Origin: JBECKR01 sp040235415
Lineage (GTDB): Bacteria > Acidobacteriota > Polarisedimenticolia > Polarisedimenticolales > Polarisedimenticolaceae
Reading direction: 5' to 3'
DNA length: 5,648 nt
Assembly (NCBI GenBank): GCA_040235415.1
Contig: JBECKR010000429.1
Location: forward strand, 1 to 5,648
Positions 1 to 5,648 of this stretch are shown here, in pieces. The number at the start of each line of letters is the position of its first letter. Position 1 is the first letter of the stretch. The notes under the pieces were generated by a model. That model ran no database searches. It saw only the letters and a list, made by a program, of their open reading frames with translations, and had not been told where the DNA came from. Made by a program: the position numbers and the translations under genes.

Positions 1-160
1 ACTCGCGGGTGTCGCGCCCGAGCACGACGCGCGGCGCGTGGCCGGTGGCGTGCGCCAGGACCTCGGCCAGCGCCACGCCGAACTTCCGCACCGTCGCGGG
101 GTCGAGCGGCGGCTCGCCGGCGACGCCGCGGATCCCGTCCGTGCCGAACAGTCGCTTCAT
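1..160 (-). CDS. glmM: Phosphoglucosamine mutase GlmM, N-terminal fragment (cut by window edge)
   Basis: GlmM interconverts glucosamine-6-phosphate and glucosamine-1-phosphate, the step before UDP-GlcNAc in peptidoglycan and LPS precursor synthesis, in the cytoplasm. Only the first 53 codons are present, and the gene runs off the low-coordinate edge. The protein opens MKRLFGTDGIRG, the hallmark N-terminus of bacterial GlmM (residues 4-12, LFGTDGIRG). A VVLGRDTRE segment at residues 45-53 matches the conserved GxDxR stretch of the alpha-D-phosphohexomutase first domain. The catalytic serine, near residue 100 in the family, lies outside the window. The ATG at 160 overlaps the cdaR stop codon in an ATGA arrangement and has a strong GGAGG 8 bases upstream, so the start is secure. 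Position directly after cdaA-cdaR is the classic setting for glmM. In Firmicutes, GlmM binds and inhibits CdaA; whether that holds here is inference. Confidence 0.96.
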   Translation of the reverse strand, partial: MKRLFGTDGIRGVAGEPPLDPATVRKFGVALAEVLAHATGHAPRVVLGRDTRE

Positions 161-1104
161 TCCGAGATCCTCCGATCGGTGACCACGACCTCGACGCTCG
201 AGCGCCGGGTCTTCTCGTTGATGCGGGTCAGGTCGCGCGCCGGGACGTCGAGGATCTCGAGCCGCACCGGCACGGAGTACGCCCGCGAGCGCGGCGCGAG
301 GCCGGTGACGTCGGCCACGGCACGGAGCTGCGAGGCGTCGATGCCGCGGAGCAGACCCGGCGGTCCCGAGAGCGTCACGGAGAGGCGCGGCGGGGTGACG
401 CGGCTCTCGTACACCTGGCCGGCGAGGAACACCGGGACCGCGTCGAACCGGACCTCGACCGGGGCGCGGTCGATCTCGACCCGCACCCGGACCGGGCGGG
501 GGTTCAGGACCCGCACCTCGGGGTTGTCGGGCACGACCGCGACGCTCGCCTCGAACGACTCCGCCCGGCCGTCGAGCCGGATCGGATCGGTCCTGAGGCG
601 CGTGACCCCCGCGACTTCCTTCTCCGGGCCCTCGACCTCGACGGCGTCCGGGAGCACTTGGTCGCCGTAGAACGCGTACCCCTCGGCCGGCTTTCCGACG
701 TAGGACGGCTTCACCGCCACCGTCTTGGTCGCCCGCCGGGCGATCGTCAGGGTCATGCGGTCGGGCTCGATGTAGTCGACCTCGATCCCGGCCGGGACCC
801 CGACGACGTCGCTCGCGTGCAGCTGCACGTTGCGCTCCCCCGGCCCGGCGTCGCGGAGGTCGACGCTGAGCTCGAGGCGCAGCGGGTCGACGCGCCGCAG
901 CAGCGTCTCCGGTCCGCGGAGACGGACCGTCACCCGGGTGGGGCGGGGACCGGCCACGAGCGTGTCGGCGCCGAGCACGAGGTCGACCGGGACGTTGAAG
1001 TCCTGCACGATGCGGGTCTCGCCGGTGACCGCGAGCCAGATGGCGTACGCCAGCCCGACCGAGAGCAGCTTGAGCGGCCAGTTCGCGGTCAGGCGCTCAA
1101 TCAT
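157..1104 (-). CDS. cdaR: CdaR, YbbR-domain regulator of the diadenylate cyclase
   Basis: This 315-residue protein has one N-terminal membrane helix (about residues 10-27, LKLLSVGLAYAIWLAV) preceded by a short cytoplasmic end, so the remainder should lie outside the membrane. Three YbbR-type beta-rich repeats can be seen, at about residues 35-122, 127-210 and 215-308. Each carries a motif of the kind V-x-V/L-x-G-P followed by a hydrophobic stretch (RLRGPETLL at 61-69, EVEGPEKEV at 156-164, TLSGPPGLL at 244-252). Bacillus subtilis CdaR is longer, with four such domains, so this is a shorter version. In Firmicutes, CdaR binds CdaA and modulates its activity; the biochemical effect varies between species. 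The ATG overlaps the end of cdaA by 8 bases and no clear Shine-Dalgarno precedes it, which suggests translation coupled to cdaA. The last codons also contain the glmM ribosome-binding site. The family call is firm; the regulatory role is inferred from family and gene order. Confidence 0.93.
   Translation of the reverse strand: MIERLTANWPLKLLSVGLAYAIWLAVTGETRIVQDFNVPVDLVLGADTLVAGPRPTRVTVRLRGPETLLRRVDPLRLELSVDLRDAGPGERNVQLHASDVVGVPAGIEVDYIEPDRMTLTIARRATKTVAVKPSYVGKPAEGYAFYGDQVLPDAVEVEGPEKEVAGVTRLRTDPIRLDGRAESFEASVAVVPDNPEVRVLNPRPVRVRVEIDRAPVEVRFDAVPVFLAGQVYESRVTPPRLSVTLSGPPGLLRGIDASQLRAVADVTGLAPRSRAYSVPVRLEILDVPARDLTRINEKTRRSSVEVVVTDRRISE
169..173 (-). promoter_or_regulatory. Ribosome-binding site of glmM inside cdaR
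   Basis: GGAGG sits 8 bases before the glmM ATG, within the last codons of cdaR. Of the starts from folP to glmM this is the only one with a canonical Shine-Dalgarno, so glmM may be translated more efficiently and partly independently of cdaR. Confidence 0.75.
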
Positions 1105-1939
1105 CCCGCGCCCCCGAGCCGTGCAGCAGGCGGCGGACCGCCGGCTGCGGCTCCGATTCCTCGCGGGGCGTGAACGCCGCCAGGATGCGAGCCTCGAGCC
1201 CGGCGGCGTCGAGGTCCTCCTCGAGCCGGCCGTTCTCCGCGACCGACACCACGCCGCGCTCCTCGGAGACGACGACCGCGATCGCGTCGGACTCCTCGGT
1301 GATGCCGACCGCGGCGCGGTGCCGCGTGCCGTAGGTCCGGGACAGGCTCGGATTGAGCGTCAGCGGGAGGTAGGCCGACGCCGCCGCGATGCGGCCGTCC
1401 GAGACGATCACGGCGCCGTCGTGAAGCGGCGACGGCGGGGTGAAGATGTTCATCAGGAGGTCGTAGGACACCACCGCGTCCAGGCGGATGCCGGTCTGGG
1501 CGAACGCCCGAAGCCCCATGGAGCGCTCGAGCACGATGAGCGCTCCGAGCCGCTTGCTCGCGAGCGCGGCCGCGGCGAGCGCGACCTCCTCGGCGACGTT
1601 CGCCGGCTGGCGGCGCGGGAACAGCGCCGACAGCGGATTGCCCCCGAACTGCAGCAGCGCCTGCCGGATCTGGTTCTGGAACAGCACGATGATCGCGAAC
1701 GGGACGTACAGCAGCATGTCGCCGATGACGCTGTGGACCGCCGGGAGGTGGAAAAGCCCCGGCCCGGTGAAGATGTGGGCCAGGACGACGACGGCCACCC
1801 CGACCATCATCTGGACGGCGCGGGTCCCGCGCACCAGCAGGAGCAGCTGATACACGACGAGCGCCAGGACCGCGATGTCCAGGAGCGCCCACCCCCTCAG
1901 ATCCTGGAGGTGCAGTGCTGCGACGAATCGCTCGAACAT
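1097..1939 (-). CDS. cdaA: Membrane diadenylate cyclase CdaA (c-di-AMP synthase)
   Basis: CdaA condenses two ATP into cyclic di-AMP, the second messenger tied to potassium and osmolyte balance and cell-wall integrity. The 280-residue length fits the family (273 in B. subtilis). Three membrane helices are visible at about residues 17-37, 42-58 and 70-88. A linker containing FQNQIRQALLQFGG (87-100) leads into the DAC domain (about 110-258). Both catalytic signatures are intact: DGA at 174-176 within SPLHDGAVI, and RHR at 206-208 within YGTRHRAAVG. A TEESDAIAVVVSEERG stretch (214-229) is also typical of the family. The ATG start gives the usual amphipathic N-terminus before the first helix; only a GGAG placed too close to the start is seen upstream. 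The gene begins 26 bases after folP and overlaps cdaR by 8 bases. DisA is ruled out because there are membrane helices and no helix-hairpin-helix DNA-binding tail. Confidence 0.97.
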   Translation of the reverse strand: MFERFVAALHLQDLRGWALLDIAVLALVVYQLLLLVRGTRAVQMMVGVAVVVLAHIFTGPGLFHLPAVHSVIGDMLLYVPFAIIVLFQNQIRQALLQFGGNPLSALFPRRQPANVAEEVALAAAALASKRLGALIVLERSMGLRAFAQTGIRLDAVVSYDLLMNIFTPPSPLHDGAVIVSDGRIAAASAYLPLTLNPSLSRTYGTRHRAAVGITEESDAIAVVVSEERGVVSVAENGRLEEDLDAAGLEARILAAFTPREESEPQPAVRRLLHGSGARDD

Positions 1940-1965
1940 GGCTCCGCGGAGCGCCGCCCGGGAGA

Positions 1966-2846
1966 TCAGCCGTTCGGGCGCCCACCCAGGATGGCGTCGA
2001 CCATCCGGACCACCCGGACGGTCTCCCGGACGTCGTGCGCCCGTACGACGTGCGCGCCCTGCCAGACCGCGACGGCGGCCACCGCGAGCGAGCCCTCGAG
2101 CCGCTCGTCGGTCCCGACGTCGAGCGTCGAGCCGATGAACGCTTTTCTCGAGGCGCCGACCAGCACGGGCCGACCGAGTCTCCGGAGCTCCGGAAGCCGG
2201 CGGAGGATCTCGAGGTTCCCCTCGCGCGACTTCCCGAATCCGATCCCCGGATCGACGACGATCTTATCACCGCAGACCCCGGAGCCGACCGCTCGGTCGA
2301 TCGCGCGTCGCAAGTGCTCCGCGATCTCCCCCATGAGGTCGCCGTAGCGCGTGTCGCGCTGCATCGTCCGGGGCGTCCCGCGCATGTGCATCACGATCGC
2401 CGCCGCTCCGGTGCGGCGCAGCAGCGGCAGCATGGCGTCGTCGGCGAGCGCGGAGATGTCGTTGACGACGTCCGCGCCGGCGTCGATCGCGCGCCGCGCG
2501 ACCTCCGCCTTGACGGTGTCGATCGAGACCGGCAGGTCGAACCGCCTGCGGACGGCCTCGATCACCGGCACGACGCGGCGGCTCTCCTCGTCCTCGGAGA
2601 CCGGGCCGGCTCCGGGACGGCTGCTCTCCCCGCCGACGTCGAGGACGTCGGCTCCCTTCGCGATCAGAGCCTCGGCACGGCGCAGCGCCGCGTCCGGCTC
2701 GAAGAACCGTCCGCCGTCGGAGAACGAGTCGGGCGTGACGTTCAGGACGCCCTGGACGAGGGTGCGCGCCCCGAGGTCGAGCGCACGGCCGCCGGGAAGC
2801 TCGAGCCGGAACGCCGGCCTCGCGTCGGGGCCGGCGGACGACGGTG

Positions 2847-2850
<4 letters not shown>
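1966..2850 (-). CDS. folP: Dihydropteroate synthase FolP
   Basis: FolP joins p-aminobenzoate to dihydropterin pyrophosphate to give dihydropteroate in folate synthesis, and is the target of sulfonamides. The 294 residues form a TIM barrel with all family signatures in order: NVTPDSFSDGG (37-47), DVGGESSRPG (71-80), IDT (110-112), VND (129-131), MHMRGTP (154-160), DPGIGFGK (200-207), GASRK (232-236) and the closing RAHDV (270-274). The start chosen is the GTG at 2850, whose GTGA overlaps the ftsH stop by 4 bases. It gives a normal N-terminal length ahead of the first strand, and no later ATG, GTG or TTG lies in frame before the first motif. The same frame stays open upstream through the ftsH region, but that part is an out-of-frame reading of ftsH. 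No Shine-Dalgarno is visible, so expression probably depends on ribosomes finishing ftsH. No other folate gene is present in the window. Confidence 0.96.
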
Positions 2851-4802
<1,952 letters not shown>

Positions 4803-4811
4803 GAAGCGGAA

Positions 4812-4816
4812 CCTCC
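4812..4816 (-). promoter_or_regulatory. Ribosome-binding site of ftsH
   Basis: A perfect GGAGG lies 9 bases before the GTG at 4802. It settles the choice of this GTG as the ftsH start and gives the expected short cytoplasmic segment before the first membrane helix. Confidence 0.8.
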
Positions 4817-4838
4817 GGCGACCGAACCGTCACGACGC

Positions 4839-4851
4839 CCGGGAGACCCGG
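4839..4851 (-). other. Short hairpin in the ftsH leader
   Basis: On the minus strand CCGGG-TCT-CCCGG forms a 5-bp all-GC stem with a 3-base loop, extendable by one G-T pair. No T-run follows on either strand, so it does not look like an intrinsic terminator. It would lie in the ftsH 5' leader, about 23 bases before the Shine-Dalgarno. Such a small palindrome may arise by chance at this GC content. Confidence 0.3.
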
Positions 4852-4856
4852 AAAAT

Positions 4857-4893
4857 CCCGAGGCTGCATCCAATATATAGGAGCCCCCGAGGC
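4857..4893 (-). repeat. Pair of 8-bp direct repeats flanking the -10 island
   Basis: GCCTCGGG occurs at 4893-4886 and again at 4864-4857 on the minus strand, start-to-start 29 bases, on either side of the TATATATT island. The match is exact over 8 bases and stops there. It could be a pair of regulator half-sites or chance in GC-rich DNA. Confidence 0.3.
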
Positions 4894-4906
4894 GTCGCCA
4901 TTTCAA
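4872..4906 (-). promoter_or_regulatory. Candidate sigma70-type promoter for ftsH and downstream genes
   Basis: The hpt-ftsH gap contains a striking AT island, CTATATATTG, in otherwise very GC-rich DNA. TATATT (4877-4872) matches five of six bases of the TATAAT -10 consensus. At 17 bases upstream the hexamer is TGGCGA, matching only three of six -35 positions. A better -35 match, TTGAAA (4906-4901), is 23 bases away, or 21 if TATATA is taken as the -10, which is longer than usual. A start near 4865 would leave a leader of about 60 bases. The AT island is directly seen; promoter function is inferred from it and from this being the only real gap in the gene string. Confidence 0.45.
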
Positions 4907-4921
4907 AATCCGGGTCCGCGC

Positions 4922-5434
4922 TCACTCGACGTACGAGACGTACGGCAGGTTGCGGTACAGCCCCTCGAAGTCGAGCCCGTACCCCACGACCCAGCGCTCG
5001 GGCACCTCGAAACCCACGTAATCGGGCCGGAATACGACCTTGCGGCGCACCGGCTTGTCGAGCAGGACGGCGAACCGCAGCCGCCGCGGTCCGAGGGCGG
5101 CGAGCCGCCGCTCGAGCGCCGCGAGCGTCTCGCCGGTGTCCAGGATGTCCTCGACGACGAGGACGTCGGCTCCCGCGACCGGGAACCCGGGCGGCAGCGC
5201 GAGCGATCCGGGGTCTCCCCCGCGCGCCACGGAGACGACCGGTACGAGGGCGACCCGTACCGGCATCGCGAGGCGCCGTACGAGGTCGGCGCAGAACAGG
5301 AACGCGCCGTCGAGGAGCGCGAGCACCGACAGCGTGACGTCCTCGGCGGTGTCGGCGGCGATCGCGGCCGCCATCGCCTCGACGCGCCGCCGCAGCGCCT
5401 GCTCGCCGATCAGGATCTCGCTCGAGAGCCGCAT
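4922..5434 (-). CDS. hpt: Hypoxanthine phosphoribosyltransferase
   Basis: Hpt salvages hypoxanthine (and usually guanine) with PRPP to give IMP or GMP in the cytoplasm. The 170 residues match the usual length of about 170-185. The PRPP-binding signature VLVVEDILDTGETL is at 91-104, with the acidic ED pair and the DTG loop intact. LDGAFLFCADLVRRL (41-55) corresponds to the conserved early loop. A C-terminal LDKPVRR (125-131) followed by PDYVGFEVPERWVVGYGLDFEGLYRNLPYV (137-166) is diagnostic of bacterial HPRT rather than other phosphoribosyltransferases. The ATG begins 9 bases after the tilS stop. No clear Shine-Dalgarno is visible, so coupling to tilS is likely. The tilS-hpt-ftsH order is shared with Firmicutes and Actinobacteria, which supports the call. 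The gap after its stop holds no recognisable terminator, so read-through into ftsH is possible. Confidence 0.95.
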   Translation of the reverse strand: MRLSSEILIGEQALRRRVEAMAAAIAADTAEDVTLSVLALLDGAFLFCADLVRRLAMPVRVALVPVVSVARGGDPGSLALPPGFPVAGADVLVVEDILDTGETLAALERRLAALGPRRLRFAVLLDKPVRRKVVFRPDYVGFEVPERWVVGYGLDFEGLYRNLPYVSYVE

Positions 5435-5443
5435 CGCGGGAAT

Positions 5444-5648
5444 CTAGCAGACCCGGACGACGACGTCGTCGCCGTCGCGCCGCGCCTCGAGGCCGCCCGG
5501 AAGGTGGGCGACGCGCCCCCGCCCCCCCGTCGCGAGGTCGAGGATCGCCTCGACGTGCGCCCGCGAGATCCGCCTCGGATCGACACCCGACTCCCGAAGG
5601 AGCGCGACGGCGACGCGACGCGCGAGCGGGGCCGGAGCGGCGCGAAGC
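5444..5648 (-). CDS. tilS: tRNA(Ile)-lysidine synthase TilS, C-terminal fragment (cut by window edge)
   Basis: TilS modifies C34 of tRNA-Ile(CAU) to lysidine so that the tRNA reads AUA instead of AUG. Only the last 67 codons are in the window; the ATP-binding SGGxDS domain lies beyond the edge. The readable part runs LLRESGVDPRRISRAHVEAILDLA (16-39 of the fragment) and then GGRGRVAHLPGGLEARRDGDDVVVRVC. This matches the TilS pattern of a helix with I-x-x-x-H-x-x-x-I/L, then a glycine-rich turn, LP-x-G and an arginine before the last strand. The protein stops (TAG at 5446-5444) directly after that strand, so the extra C-terminal domain of E. coli TilS appears to be absent; short forms such as that of Aquifex are known. 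Identity rests on this short stretch plus its position before hpt-ftsH. A G7-C-G5 tract lies in the coding strand at 5528-5516. Confidence 0.85.
   Translation of the reverse strand, partial: LRAAPAPLARRVAVALLRESGVDPRRISRAHVEAILDLATGGRGRVAHLPGGLEARRDGDDVVVRVC

Noticed and set aside
1101..2270. A 389-codon minus-strand frame across cdaA and folP
   Set aside because: It is an alternate frame of two well-supported genes, with Arg/Gly/Ser-rich composition and no motif.
4803..4921. Intrinsic terminator after hpt
   Set aside because: The only GC hairpin is not followed by a T-run on either strand, so read-through from hpt into ftsH cannot be excluded.

Overview
This window is one strand-consistent block of housekeeping genes. 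All seven genes read on the minus strand, so transcription runs from the high-coordinate end to the low one. In that order they are tilS (3' end only), hpt, ftsH, folP, cdaA, cdaR and glmM (5' end only). Base composition is very GC-rich, and codon third positions are strongly G/C. That produces many long spurious open frames on both strands. The gene order and a two-helix FtsH suggest a high-GC, Gram-negative-type bacterium, perhaps Acidobacteriota or a former Deltaproteobacteria-like lineage. This placement is inferred from gene order and protein style and is not secure. Nothing indicates a plasmid, phage or mobile element.

Layout. 5648-5444 holds the last 67 codons of tRNA-Ile lysidine synthase. 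After 9 bases comes hypoxanthine phosphoribosyltransferase (5434-4922). The only real intergenic region (4921-4803, 119 bases) follows. It contains an AT-rich island resembling a sigma70-type -10 element, a short leader hairpin and a good Shine-Dalgarno, and probably launches the downstream genes. FtsH (4802-2847) is complete. Its stop codon overlaps the GTG start of dihydropteroate synthase folP (2850-1966) by 4 bases. After 26 bases comes the diadenylate cyclase cdaA (1939-1097). It overlaps its regulator cdaR (1104-157) by 8 bases, and cdaR overlaps glmM (160 to the window edge) by 4 bases.

How the genes work together. cdaA, cdaR and glmM form the known c-di-AMP module. CdaA makes c-di-AMP from ATP at the membrane, CdaR is its membrane-anchored YbbR-domain partner, and GlmM makes glucosamine-1-phosphate for cell-wall precursors and is known in Firmicutes to bind and restrain CdaA. 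folP (folate) and hpt (purine salvage) both bear on purine nucleotide supply. FtsH is the membrane quality-control protease, and TilS is needed for AUA decoding. The tight overlaps from ftsH to glmM indicate translational coupling and one co-expressed unit.

Every gene appears intact apart from truncation at the window edges, and all key catalytic motifs are present. I found no novel system. The points worth a second look are the merging of two classic gene strings, the promoter region before ftsH, the start contexts lacking a clear ribosome-binding site, and a G-rich tract in tilS.
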